Assembly (NCBI GenBank): GCA_012514185.1
Contig: JAAZAT010000223.1
Coordinates: 1-33,106, forward strand
Reading direction: 5' to 3'
Source: Spirochaetales bacterium
Lineage (GTDB): Bacteria; Spirochaetota; Spirochaetia; Sphaerochaetales; Sphaerochaetaceae
Length of the DNA stretch: 33,106 nucleotides
The position numbers and the translations under genes are program-made. The number at the start of each line of letters is the position of its first letter. Position 1 is the stretch's first letter. The notes below the pieces were generated by a model. The model worked only from the letters and a program-made list of their open reading frames with translations, did no database searches and had not been told where the DNA came from. Positions 1 through 6,836 of this stretch are shown piece by piece.

Positions 1-1
1 A

Positions 2-127
2 GTCAAGTATTGCATGAGCTATTTGGGCATCCCCTCGGGTCCATGCAGAAAACCCTTCAAGGAGTTGGACGCTGGGGCAAAGCTCAGGATCGAGGGAGCC
101 CTCAGGTGCATAGAAGCGTATCTTTAG
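2..127 (+). CDS. DHDPS/NAL-family aldolase-like protein, C-terminal fragment (5' end outside window)
   Basis: A reading frame open from base 2 ends at TAG 125-127 and encodes the last 41 residues of a protein. The segment with LGIPSGP followed by CRKPF and a helix ending IEAYL looks like the C-terminal end of dihydrodipicolinate synthase / N-acetylneuraminate lyase family TIM barrels, where a 'LGLPGGPVRPP' turn precedes the last helix. These enzymes make or cleave 2-keto acids through a Schiff-base lysine; that lysine lies outside the window, so substrate cannot be judged. The short-chain dehydrogenase begins 47 bases downstream, an arrangement common in sugar-acid degradation operons. The call rests on a short fragment, and another open frame (frame 1, to base 153) overlaps it. 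Confidence 0.6.
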   Translation, partial: VKYCMSYLGIPSGPCRKPFKELDAGAKLRIEGALRCIEAYL

Positions 128-174
128 TTGCCAATTCCAACTATCCATCGTAGCCTAGTGGTAGGGAGGCTCGT

Positions 175-945
175 ATGGGTACACAGAAATTCGGTGCACA
201 TCTCGAGGGGAAAGTGGTTGTCGTCACTGGTGCAAGCAAGGGTATCGGGAGGGGCTTGGCCCGCATAATCGCAGCCGAAGGAGCCATCGTAGCCCTTGCT
301 GCACGTGACATGGAAGCACTGGCGGAAGTGAGAGAGGCGATTCAAGGCGAAGGGGGAATGGCATATGTATATTCCTTGGACCTCAGGAGGGTTGAGTCAA
401 TCCGCTCCTGTTTTGAGCGCATTGAATCGGAATTGGGGTCGATCGATGTACTGGTGAACAATGCCGGTATGGGGAATCCCATCCCCGCTGAGCAGATCAC
501 TGAGGAGGATTGGGACTGGATGATGGACCTCAATCTCAAGGGAACCTTCTTCTGTTGCCAGGAAGCCGGCAGGCGGATGCTCAAGCGGGGCAAAGGCCGG
601 ATCGTAAACATCTCCAGCCAAGCCTCTGTGGTAGCCATTCCCCACGAAGCAGTCTACTGTGCATCCAAAGGCGGACTAAACATGCTGACCAAGACTTTGG
701 CGGTGGAGTGGTCGGGAAGGGGCGTTACTGTCAATGCCGTGGGACCGACTTTTGTCTATACATCGGGAACCGCCGAGCGTTTGGACGATCCCATGTTCCT
801 TGAGTCTGTCCTCTCCAAGATTCCCCGCGGCAGGGTGGCCACCATCGAGGATGTCGCTTCGGCTGTTCTCTATCTGGCAAGCGATCATGCGGATATGGTC
901 ACCGGTACGCTTCTGCTGGTGGACGGTGGCTGGACAGCCGTGTAA
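175..945 (+). CDS. SDR-family NAD(P)-dependent oxidoreductase
   Basis: This 256-residue protein is a classical short-chain dehydrogenase of normal length. It shows the TGxxxGxG cofactor motif (T18 to G25), NNAG (95-98), the catalytic Ser148 in NISS, and Tyr161-x3-Lys165. The C-terminal VTGTLLLVDGG segment is the usual last strand. Such enzymes reduce or oxidise a sugar, sugar acid or polyol alcohol in the cytoplasm; the sequence resembles gluconate 5-dehydrogenase-type SDRs, but substrate cannot be fixed. The start at 175 is supported by an AGGGAGG ribosome site at 163-169. It lies 47 bases after a DHDPS/NAL-family gene and is probably in the same operon, so a role in 2-keto-3-deoxy sugar-acid catabolism is a reasonable inference. 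Confidence 0.88.
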   Translation: MGTQKFGAHLEGKVVVVTGASKGIGRGLARIIAAEGAIVALAARDMEALAEVREAIQGEGGMAYVYSLDLRRVESIRSCFERIESELGSIDVLVNNAGMGNPIPAEQITEEDWDWMMDLNLKGTFFCCQEAGRRMLKRGKGRIVNISSQASVVAIPHEAVYCASKGGLNMLTKTLAVEWSGRGVTVNAVGPTFVYTSGTAERLDDPMFLESVLSKIPRGRVATIEDVASAVLYLASDHADMVTGTLLLVDGGWTAV

Positions 946-980
946 AGAGTGGAGAATAGGTAAAGAATCCTCTGTTTCTC

Positions 981-1009
981 TTGAGTCGGCATCCTGGCAG
1001 CTGTACCAT
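981..1009 (+). promoter_or_regulatory. Predicted promoter of the response regulator gene; leaderless start
   Basis: TTGAGT (981-986) and TACCAT (1004-1009) are separated by 17 bases. The expected transcription start falls on or next to the ATG at 1016, and there is no Shine-Dalgarno sequence before that ATG, so the mRNA may be leaderless. A GGTAAAG heptamer (959-965), the complement of the CTTTACC repeats found before the secreted-protein gene at 3129, lies 15 bases upstream of the -35 box. This could be an autoregulatory half-site. Confidence 0.5.
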
Positions 1010-1015
1010 CGAAGT

Positions 1016-1717
1016 ATGATATACGTCGTAGAGGACAATAGTTCCATCAGGCAGATTATCAAGGCCTACCTCGAATTGGCTGACTTTCAGGTCGTTGAAT
1101 TTGAAGGGGTGAGCGGAGTTGTGGAAAGCCTTGCATACAAGCATCCCAGGTTGTGCATCCTCGATGTCATGCTCGGGGACGGCAACGGCTTTGAGCTGGC
1201 AAAGCAGATTCATCAATACGACCCGTCCATTCCCTTCTTGTTTCTTACCGCCAGGGAGTCGGAAAGCGATCGAATCACCGGCCTTGAGCTCGGAGGAGAG
1301 GATTATGTTGTAAAACCCTTCTCCGCCAAGGAGCTGGTTCTTCGCGTGCAAGCCATCCTCAGGCGGGTTGAGCAACCGCATGGTGAAAAGCCGACCTCCC
1401 TGACGTGGGAGATGGATGGTCATACTTTGGCCCTTGATGAGAAGAAGCACGAGGTAGCCGTGGATGATGTGCCGGTTTCCTTGACGGCTCTCGAGTGGAA
1501 GCTGCTCTCCTACCTTGCAAGCAATGCCCCGCTTTTGATCAAGCGTGAGCGGTTGCTTGGACAGTGCTTGGGTTATACGCACGATGGAAGCGATCGGACG
1601 ATCAACACGCATATGAAGAATCTCCGCTCAAAACTAGGCCCTGTCGAGTGGATCCAAACGGTGAGGGGCTTCGGCTATTCATTCAACGGAAAGAAGAAGG
1701 AGCGCCAGGATGCGTAA
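1016..1717 (+). CDS. Response regulator, OmpR/PhoB family
   Basis: This 233-residue protein has an N-terminal receiver domain (about 1-120) with acidic pair E6-D7, phosphoacceptor Asp50 (LCILDVML), switch Thr78 and Lys100 (VVKPF). A C-terminal winged helix follows (about 130-228) with the DRTINTHMKNLRSKL recognition segment and the terminal TVRGFGYSF wing typical of OmpR/PhoB proteins. It should be phosphorylated by the kinase encoded immediately downstream, which starts 8 bases before this stop codon. I chose ATG 1016 because the receiver begins there (MIYVVEDN); the frame stays open upstream, but that stretch overlaps the SDR gene and has no homology. No ribosome site precedes 1016. The probable binding site is the CTTTACC repeat array at 3023-3053. 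Confidence 0.92.
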   Translation: MIYVVEDNSSIRQIIKAYLELADFQVVEFEGVSGVVESLAYKHPRLCILDVMLGDGNGFELAKQIHQYDPSIPFLFLTARESESDRITGLELGGEDYVVKPFSAKELVLRVQAILRRVEQPHGEKPTSLTWEMDGHTLALDEKKHEVAVDDVPVSLTALEWKLLSYLASNAPLLIKRERLLGQCLGYTHDGSDRTINTHMKNLRSKLGPVEWIQTVRGFGYSFNGKKKERQDA

Positions 1718-3044
1718 ACCCCTATCGCTGGCAGCCTTGAATTTGGCATTGGTTATTCTGAGCCTCTTGATTTTCGCCCTGGTTCTCTCACTGTTCCTCT
1801 CCTTCGGCCTGGAAGCGGTCCAAGACTCCTGGCATGCGAAGGAAGAATCTTCGCTGAACTCCTACATCGTCACACAACTGCTTGAAGCGCCCCAGCCAGT
1901 CTCAGCGGAAGCTGCCTCAACGCTCTTCAACACGTTGCCCTATGCCCCCACGTACCTCTATGTCACCGACAATCTCGGCCAGTTGCTCTATACCTACCGC
2001 AAGGCTGAACGGGGGGCAGGCAGGGGCAGGGGCTTGCAGTACGGCTTGGTCGAGAACCTGCAATGGAGTGAGGTAAGGTCTCCCAGCGATGAGCTGCTCT
2101 ACCGGTATGCGGTACATCTGCCGACGTTTTCCGAAATGGAAGGAAATGCTTCCCTGCTCGCTGCCGCCAAACGCATTCTTATCTGGGCGCTCTTGATTGC
2201 AATGGCTGTGTCGACGCTGTTGGCCTTCTTGTTTCTCAAACCGTTGAAAAAACAGAGCCGCCACCTTGCACAGGCCTTGGACCGTATGGCGGGAGGAGAG
2301 CGTACCGTTGTTGTGGATAGCAAGCATATCGTGGAGTTCGATGTGATCGCGAATGCAGCACGGACGCTTCAGGATACCCTGAAGACTGAAGAGAGCCTGC
2401 GCCGTCAATGGGCCGAGGATATCGCCCACGACCTGAGAACCCCGGTTGCAGTCCTTACAGGCCAGCTGGAAGCAGTGCAGGACAAGGTACTGCCTTTCAA
2501 CGAGGAGCGCTTGTCCTTGTTGCAACAAGAAACGGTACGGTTGGAGTCCTTGATCAACAGCCTGGCCTTACTGACCAAGCTTGAATCACCGGATCTGGTG
2601 GTGGATAAAAGTGAAATTCATCTCCAGCCGTTTCTGAGTACGCTTGTCCAGCGTTTTGAGGCGGAAGCTGCAAAACGCGGCATGCAGATTGTAATTCCCA
2701 AGGAGGATGCATTGCTGCAAGCCGATCATCAATTGTTCACGCGTGCAATGGAGAACCTTGTCAGCAACGCCATCAAATATGGATTGGAGTACAGCACAAT
2801 ACAGATCCGTTTTACAGCCGATGCCATCAATCGTGCCGAGAGCTTAGCCATAGAAAATGAGGGAACCATTGAACCGGCGTTTCTATCCCGCCTTTTCGAT
2901 CGCCTCAGCAGGGGCGAGGCCGGCCGCAGCAGCCAGGGATCGGGTTTGGGGCTCTCCATAGTCAAGGCTATCGCCCAGGCTCATCACTGGTCGATCAATG
3001 GAGAAAGCAATGAGAAAACCTGCTTTACCCTTCGCTTTACCTAA
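1710..3044 (+). CDS. Membrane sensor histidine kinase
   Basis: This 444-residue kinase has TM1 at about 10-32, a periplasmic sensing region of about 115 residues, TM2 at about 155-177, a HAMP-like linker, and a HisKA domain with the phosphorylated His240 in AEDIAHDLRTP. The ATPase domain shows the N-box (N349, N353 in ENLVSNAIKYG) and a G2 box GSGLGLSIVKA at 410-420. The G1 region reads ENEG rather than DNGPG, as in several CusS-like kinases, so it is probably functional. It overlaps the response regulator by 8 bases and should form one operon and phosphorelay with it. The periplasmic region (about 33-150) has no recognisable sensor fold, so the signal is unknown. Its last codons carry two of the three CTTTACC repeats that appear to control the next gene. 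Confidence 0.92.
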   Translation: MRKPLSLAALNLALVILSLLIFALVLSLFLSFGLEAVQDSWHAKEESSLNSYIVTQLLEAPQPVSAEAASTLFNTLPYAPTYLYVTDNLGQLLYTYRKAERGAGRGRGLQYGLVENLQWSEVRSPSDELLYRYAVHLPTFSEMEGNASLLAAAKRILIWALLIAMAVSTLLAFLFLKPLKKQSRHLAQALDRMAGGERTVVVDSKHIVEFDVIANAARTLQDTLKTEESLRRQWAEDIAHDLRTPVAVLTGQLEAVQDKVLPFNEERLSLLQQETVRLESLINSLALLTKLESPDLVVDKSEIHLQPFLSTLVQRFEAEAAKRGMQIVIPKEDALLQADHQLFTRAMENLVSNAIKYGLEYSTIQIRFTADAINRAESLAIENEGTIEPAFLSRLFDRLSRGEAGRSSQGSGLGLSIVKAIAQAHHWSINGESNEKTCFTLRFT

Positions 3045-3076
3045 TCTTTACCTACTGTTGAAACTAATTGGATATT
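3023..3076 (+). promoter_or_regulatory. Triple direct-repeat operator plus promoter for the secreted-protein gene
   Basis: CTTTACC occurs at 3023-3029, 3035-3041 and 3046-3052, so repeat starts are 12 and 11 bases apart, about one helical turn. Tandem direct repeats with 11-bp period are the usual binding sites of OmpR/PhoB regulators. The last repeat overlaps a poor -35 (TTTACC, 3048-3053), followed after 17 bases by a GATATT -10 (3071-3076); that is the layout of a promoter activated from the -35 region. Repeats 1 and 2 lie inside the kinase coding sequence. The regulator encoded at 1016 is the obvious candidate ligand; this is inference. Confidence 0.6.
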
Positions 3077-3128
3077 GGGGTGCGACCATAGAGTCAAGAA
3101 CAACAAACAAATTGACTGGAGGTCAAAG

Positions 3129-3473
3129 ATGAACAAGAAACGAATTCTTATGGTAGCACTCCTTTTGGTGGTAGTCGCAGCAATCGCATTTGCAGCTCCG
3201 ATGCAAAGAGGTGGCAGAGGTTCGGCCGTACAGGCCCGCTCCGCACAGATGGCAGTTCAGGCCCGTCCTGCCCAGATGGCACAACAGGCTGTACAGCAGA
3301 GACAGATGCTTCAGGATTGCATCCTTGAAGATGGTGAAATTCCAGAAGAGCTCAAGGCGCTTGTAGAAGAGCGTAGAGCTGAAGCTGCTGCCAGGCAGAC
3401 TGCAAACCGGGCAAACCCGGTCGGTGGCGGGCAAATGCGCCAGGGCGGAAGAAGCAAGGGCGGCAGGTGGTAG
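3129..3473 (+). CDS. Small secreted Gln/Arg/Ala-rich protein
   Basis: This 114-residue protein has a clear signal peptide (basic MNKKR, hydrophobic core to about residue 20, AFA-AP cleavage site near 22). The mature part of about 92 residues is rich in Ala, Gln and Arg and carries an imperfect duplication of AVQARxAQMA, then a short acidic helix with one Cys (DCILEDGEIPEELKALVEERR), and ends in a Gly/Arg-rich tail. I do not recognise the family. Its position behind a two-component system, with OmpR-type repeats in its promoter, recalls periplasmic stress proteins such as CpxP or Spy, but no LTxxQ motif is visible. The start at 3129 follows a GGAGGT ribosome site; an upstream in-frame extension to 3075 lacks one. 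A terminator follows. Confidence 0.75.
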   Translation: MNKKRILMVALLLVVVAAIAFAAPMQRGGRGSAVQARSAQMAVQARPAQMAQQAVQQRQMLQDCILEDGEIPEELKALVEERRAEAAARQTANRANPVGGGQMRQGGRSKGGRW

Positions 3474-3493
3474 TCACTACCGCTGAGAAGTAC

Positions 3494-3527
3494 GAGGGGA
3501 GAGCGGGAAACCGTCCTCCTCTTTTTT
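3494..3527 (+). terminator. Rho-independent terminator
   Basis: A GAGGGG arm pairs with CCTCCTC around an inner CGG-GAAA-CCG tetraloop hairpin, with a small internal loop, followed directly by six T residues (3522-3527). It lies 21 bases after the secreted-protein stop codon and closes that transcription unit. Confidence 0.7.
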
Positions 3528-3586
3528 CACGTCAAAGCTTTTGAAGGATGTATCTGCGTGCTATGATGCTGCTTGTGGAGGAAGTG

Positions 3587-4066
3587 ATGACTAAAACACT
3601 TATTATCTACGCCAGCAAGTATGGAACTACGGAGACTTGTGCCGCGTTGCTGCAGAAACACCTGAAGGATGGAGCAGTACTCCAAAATCTTGCACAACAA
3701 ACAAAAGCAGACCTGGATGCCTATGATACGGTTGTCCTTGGTGGTGCGGTGTATGCTGGAAGGGCTAACGGCAAGCTCAGGAGATTCTGTTCAGCCAATG
3801 AACAGACTCTGCTATCCAAGAGATTGGGATTGTTTCTGTGCATGATGGAAGAGTGCGATGGGGCGGTCAAGCAACTTGAGCAGAATTACAGCCTGGCACT
3901 GCGTGAAAAGGCTCTGGTGATGGATTACTTCGGTGGAGAGTTTCTCTTCTCCAAAATGGGTTGGCTGGCCAGAAAGATCATCAAGATGATGAGCAAGGGC
4001 GAAGAGGATGTGCATGCCATCAGAGAAGATGCGATCAAAGCCTTTGCCGAGGTCTTGAACCACTAG
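3587..4066 (+). CDS. Flavodoxin-domain protein, HemG-like
   Basis: This 159-residue protein begins with a beta strand and phosphate loop for FMN (TLIIYASKYGTTET, residues 4-17), followed by DAYDTVVLGGAVYAG, the second FMN-contacting segment. Length and pattern match the Flavodoxin_5 group that includes menaquinone-dependent protoporphyrinogen oxidase HemG. No heme-synthesis genes are nearby, so the electron acceptor and substrate are unknown; a general small flavodoxin-type oxidoreductase is equally possible. ATG 3587 is preceded by GGAGGA (3578-3583); a GTG one codon upstream is an alternative. The stop codon overlaps the stop of the convergent threonylcarbamoyl-AMP synthase gene in the sequence CTAG. 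Confidence 0.8.
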   Translation: MTKTLIIYASKYGTTETCAALLQKHLKDGAVLQNLAQQTKADLDAYDTVVLGGAVYAGRANGKLRRFCSANEQTLLSKRLGLFLCMMEECDGAVKQLEQNYSLALREKALVMDYFGGEFLFSKMGWLARKIIKMMSKGEEDVHAIREDAIKAFAEVLNH

Positions 4067-5379
4067 TGTTTTGCCGACGCTTTCTTCAGGCGGTTGTTGA
4101 TTGCAACGCCGATGCCCTCTTCGGGCAGGAGGCTGCCGACCATGCAGCGCAGGTTCATTGAATCGAGGTGGCGAATTGCCCAATAGAGGCGACTTGCAGC
4201 CTCTTCGGCATCTTCTTTCTCGCTGACATACACCACCGGCCCCTTGAACGGAACAGACTGTTTCTCAAACAGCAGTACCCCGACATCGCTTTGGTCCTTG
4301 TACAGGGTGACATCGTCGACAAGGTAGAGCGGAGTCGTGGGGGCATAATGGCTTTCGAGCAGTCCGGGGCTTTCAAGACGAGTATCGGTAGGACCTGCCT
4401 GCTTGCCCATCACCACCTCGCCAAGCAAAGGCCGAAGCTCCTCCAATCCGATTTTCCCCGGACGCAGGATGGTGGGGATTTCTGTGCACAGGGTGAGTAC
4501 CGTGGATTCGATGCCGACGGTGCATGCGCCTCCATCAAGAATTGCATCGATGCGCGACCCGAGCTGCTCGCGCACATGAAGCGCGGTAGTCGGGCTGGTG
4601 TACCCGAATCGGTTTGCACTGGGGGCGGCAATGGGTTTGCCGCTGGCCTTGATCAGGTTCAACGCCAAAGGGTTGGAAGGCATCCTGATGGCAACCGTTT
4701 GGCTGTTGGCTGTGACAATGGCGGGCACAGATGGATGCTTTTTCATAACCATGGTCAAGGGACCGGGCCAGAAGTGTTCCATCAAAAGCCTGGCTCGTGA
4801 GTCGATGTCGACTACCAATCCCTCAAGCTGTTCCAATTGGGCTATATGGACGATCAGGGGGTCGAAGAACGGCCTCTCTTTTGCAGCAAAAATGCCTCTC
4901 ACCGCCTCTTCATTCAAGGCATCTGCACCAAGGCCGTAGACGGTCTCGGTGGGGAAGGCCACCAGCTTGCCTTGTGCAAGCAGTGCAGCATGTTCTCTAA
5001 TGAGCTTGGGCAGTTGTTCGCTGGGTCTTGGATACTCCTCAATGTAGGAGACTGCATCCCCAAGCGTATGAAAAAACAAGGTTATGATTGGTGATGTGGC
5101 AAGCTCAAGCGGACAGTAGAAGGAGAGTTTTATCCCCTCATCGAGTAAAAATGTCACGCTCTTGTCAGCGACAGTGTCAAACAGCGTGTGCTTGGTCGCC
5201 TGCAGGCAGGAGGAGAGAAACGGATGGGCTTTGCACAAGGTCTGTGCATCAGAGCGGGCATCCTTTGGGTAGGCGAGGGAGACGGGGCGATCTACGGCAA
5301 GCTTCATCAATGGTTGAAGGGCATCGCCCTGTTGCATGAGAAGTTTGGGTGTTACATAGATGGCAGATTGATGGTGCAT
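4063..5379 (-). CDS. L-threonylcarbamoyladenylate synthase (Sua5/YrdC) with N-terminal extension
   Basis: Residues about 126-310 form a YrdC domain: KLVAFPTETVYGLGADAL, AKERPFFDPLIVHI, the GPLTMVMKK loop, and PIAAPSANRFGYTSPT. Residues about 330-438 correspond to the Sua5-type C-terminal domain. The enzyme makes threonylcarbamoyl-AMP from threonine, bicarbonate and ATP for the universal tRNA modification t6A. Sua5 proteins are usually about 340 residues; this one has 438, because about 120 residues precede the YrdC domain. That extension (with KDARSDAQTLCKAHPFL and DEGIKLSFYCPLELA) is not recognised by me. I chose ATG 5379-5377 because GAGGAAAGAG precedes it; the open frame continues to 5529 but would run into the divergent acetyltransferase. 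Confidence 0.9.
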   Translation of the reverse strand: MHHQSAIYVTPKLLMQQGDALQPLMKLAVDRPVSLAYPKDARSDAQTLCKAHPFLSSCLQATKHTLFDTVADKSVTFLLDEGIKLSFYCPLELATSPIITLFFHTLGDAVSYIEEYPRPSEQLPKLIREHAALLAQGKLVAFPTETVYGLGADALNEEAVRGIFAAKERPFFDPLIVHIAQLEQLEGLVVDIDSRARLLMEHFWPGPLTMVMKKHPSVPAIVTANSQTVAIRMPSNPLALNLIKASGKPIAAPSANRFGYTSPTTALHVREQLGSRIDAILDGGACTVGIESTVLTLCTEIPTILRPGKIGLEELRPLLGEVVMGKQAGPTDTRLESPGLLESHYAPTTPLYLVDDVTLYKDQSDVGVLLFEKQSVPFKGPVVYVSEKEDAEEAASRLYWAIRHLDSMNLRCMVGSLLPEEGIGVAINNRLKKASAKH

Positions 5380-5437
5380 TCTCTTTCCTCGCTTAGCAAG
5401 AGTACCGCAAAGACCGAAGGCAAGGCAAGCCGGTTTG

Positions 5438-5446
5438 TGATACACT
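5438..5446 (+). promoter_or_regulatory. Extended -10 promoter of the acetyltransferase gene
   Basis: TGATACACT is an extended -10 element (TGN followed by TACACT). It ends 6 bases before the ATG at 5453, which has no ribosome site, so the transcript probably starts at or next to the start codon. No convincing -35 hexamer is seen, as is common for extended -10 promoters. Confidence 0.45.
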
Positions 5447-5452
5447 ACCCGT

Positions 5453-5941
5453 ATGATAATCAGAGCATGTACCGAACTGGATATCCCGGCCATGACCGAG
5501 CTTTGGAACGAAATCGTCGATGAAGGCAATGCCTTTCCCCAGGATGAGAAGCTTGACAGCGCAAAGGCTTCGGCTTTCTTTTGCAGCCAAAGCTATGCAG
5601 CGGTTGCCATCGATGAAGGCGAACTTGCAGGCCTGTACATTCTGCATCCGAACAACGTAGGAAGGGCTGGGCATATAGCCAATGCATCGTATGCGGTGAA
5701 GAAGGCCCTGCGGCACAAAGGAATCGGAAAGGCCTTGGTCGAGGACTCGCTGGGCCAACTTTCCCGCTTCGGCTTCAGGATCCTGCAATTCAATGCCGTC
5801 GTCGCCTCGAATACCCGGGCTCTGGCGCTGTATGAACGACTTGGTTTTGAAAAGCTGGGGACAATCAGGGGCGGGTTTGCCAAGGATGACGGGTCTTATG
5901 AGGATATCGTGAGCATGGTCTATTATGTACCAGGCCAATGA
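5453..5941 (+). CDS. GNAT-family N-acetyltransferase
   Basis: This 162-residue protein has the GNAT fold: an N-terminal IIRACTELDIPAMTELWNE start, a central sheet, and the acetyl-CoA pyrophosphate loop RHKGIGKAL (R87, G90, G92). NTRALALYERLGFEKLGTIRGGF is the usual motif B and C-terminal segment. It should transfer an acetyl group from acetyl-CoA to an amine in the cytoplasm; the resemblance is to the RimI/PhnO-like or amino-acid acetyltransferases, but the acceptor is not predictable. It is divergent from the Sua5 gene, 73 bases away. There is no Shine-Dalgarno sequence before ATG 5453; an extended -10 lies just upstream. Confidence 0.88.
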   Translation: MIIRACTELDIPAMTELWNEIVDEGNAFPQDEKLDSAKASAFFCSQSYAAVAIDEGELAGLYILHPNNVGRAGHIANASYAVKKALRHKGIGKALVEDSLGQLSRFGFRILQFNAVVASNTRALALYERLGFEKLGTIRGGFAKDDGSYEDIVSMVYYVPGQ

Positions 5942-6038
5942 TCAGGACCTGTTTGATCCCGGTCCTTTCATGGTTTATCCTAAAACCATATTCTTGCAAG
6001 GGAAGCCTCTCCCAATGAAAAGAAGGCGGATGATCAGT

Positions 6039-6215
6039 ATGCAAACCAATGACGAAGAACTGAGGAAAATCGACTTCTCCGACATACCGGAGATGACCGA
6101 TGCACAGCTGTCCCAGTTGCAGCCTTCGCACGTGCGAAATCAGGCAAAACATATGCGTCGTGAATTACCCGAGAGCCAGAGTAGGGAAATCGACAGTACG
6201 GATGGAAAGGACTGA
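6039..6215 (+). CDS. Small acidic hypothetical protein
   Basis: A 58-residue frame starts at ATG 6039, 9 bases after GGCGG. The product is hydrophilic and highly charged (MQTNDEELRKIDFSDIPEMT, a Gln/Leu-rich middle, then KHMRREL and an acidic tail), with no signal peptide or membrane segment. I do not recognise it. An earlier in-frame ATG at 6015 would add eight residues. The gene lies 97 bases after the acetyltransferase and ends 6 bases from the convergent YjbQ gene. The support is the ribosome site and fit into the gap; it could be a chance frame. Confidence 0.4.
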   Translation: MQTNDEELRKIDFSDIPEMTDAQLSQLQPSHVRNQAKHMRRELPESQSREIDSTDGKD

Positions 6216-6221
6216 GGCTTC

Positions 6222-6638
6222 TCACTCGCCGATGATCTTGATCAGAACCCGCTTGGTTCGTTTCCCATCGAACTCATAGTAGAAAATCTGCTCCCAGGTA
6301 CCGAAATCAAGCTTTCCCTTGGTTATTGCCACCACACTCTCTCGTCCCATGATGGTGCGCTTGAGGTGTGCATCGGCATTGTCCTCATATCCGTTGTGCC
6401 GATACTGACTGTACGGTTTTTCCGGAGCCAACTTTTCCAGCCACACCTCATAGTCGTGGTGCAGCCCGCTTTCATCGTCATTGATGAAGACGCTTGCGGT
6501 GATATTCATGGCGTTCACCAAGACCAATCCCTCTTGGACGCCGCTTGCAGTCACAGCTTGTTGTACCAGGTTGGTTATGTTCACCAAGGCCCTGCGTGAA
6601 GGCAGATGGAAAGACAGCTCTTTGCGAAAACTCTTCAT
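6222..6638 (-). CDS. YjbQ/UPF0047-family protein
   Basis: This 138-residue protein matches the UPF0047/YjbQ family over its full length: [20 protein letters not shown] (51-70), [15 protein letters not shown] (86-100, with the conserved His91), and [13 protein letters not shown] (113-125). Members form trimers with a conserved polar pocket; E. coli YjbQ has been reported to have weak thiamin-phosphate synthase activity, but the true role is open. A strong AAGGAG ribosome site precedes the start, and a TTGACC-17-TATCCT promoter lies at 6693-6665 on the minus strand. It is transcribed divergently from the hydrogenase operon and shares its regulatory region. Confidence 0.9.
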   Translation of the reverse strand: MKSFRKELSFHLPSRRALVNITNLVQQAVTASGVQEGLVLVNAMNITASVFINDDESGLHHDYEVWLEKLAPEKPYSQYRHNGYEDNADAHLKRTIMGRESVVAITKGKLDFGTWEQIFYYEFDGKRTKRVLIKIIGE

Positions 6639-6664
6639 AGATAAAACTCCTTTGGCTGCACTAT

Positions 6665-6693
6665 AGGATAGGGAAGCAGATCTTTAAGGTCAA
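6665..6693 (-). promoter_or_regulatory. Predicted promoter of the yjbQ-like gene
   Basis: On the minus strand TTGACC (6693-6688) and TATCCT (6670-6665) are separated by 17 bases. This places transcription start near 6658, about 20 bases before the yjbQ-like start codon, with AAGGAG between. The inverted repeat at 6695-6723 abuts the -35 box. Confidence 0.55.
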
Positions 6694-6694
6694 A

Positions 6695-6723
6695 TGGTAC
6701 GTTCTAGAAGATTATGCGTACCA
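6695..6723. promoter_or_regulatory. Inverted repeat TGGTACG-N15-CGTACCA
   Basis: Seven-base arms are perfectly complementary (6695-6701 and 6717-6723), and the spacer begins with the 8-base palindrome TTCTAGAA (6702-6709). It lies directly upstream of the yjbQ-like -35 box in the divergent region shared with the hydrogenase operon, so it may be an operator. No regulator can be named. Confidence 0.4.
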
Positions 6724-6724
6724 G

Positions 6725-6746
6725 TAATATGAAAGTTATCACATTA
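6725..6746. promoter_or_regulatory. CRP/FNR-type palindrome upstream of the hydrogenase operon
   Basis: TAATATGA, six spacer bases, then TCACATTA form an inverted repeat with a single mismatch across 8-base arms. Its core matches the CRP consensus TGTGA-N6-TCACA at 9 of 10 positions. It is about 78 bases upstream of the predicted yjbQ-like transcription start and roughly 107 upstream of a candidate hydrogenase start. A CRP/FNR-family activator or repressor is the natural candidate; the cyclic-nucleotide-binding protein in this window lacks a DNA-binding domain and cannot be it alone. Confidence 0.5.
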
Positions 6747-6830
6747 AAAAAGTATCAAGAACCTAAATATCGGTAGATTATCCATTGCACCTAAAATAGA
6801 TACCTTGCTTTATACATTTCTTGGGTTTAG

Positions 6831-6836
6831 TATAGT
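6831..6836 (+). promoter_or_regulatory. Candidate -10 box of the hydrogenase operon
   Basis: TATAGT is a good -10 hexamer, placing transcription start near 6843 and a leader of about 96 bases. No good -35 lies at 16-18 bases (CTTTAT at 17), which would fit a promoter that needs an activator. The rest of the 6639-6938 gap is AT-rich and holds the yjbQ-like promoter and the two palindromes. Confidence 0.3.

Noticed and set aside
1-153. Frame 1 reading, open from the window edge to base 153, as the upstream gene
   Set aside because: Its product has no recognisable pattern, while frame 2 reads as the end of a DHDPS-family protein.
734-1015. 94-codon N-terminal extension of the response regulator
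   Set aside because: It overlaps the SDR gene out of frame, and the receiver domain begins precisely at 1016.
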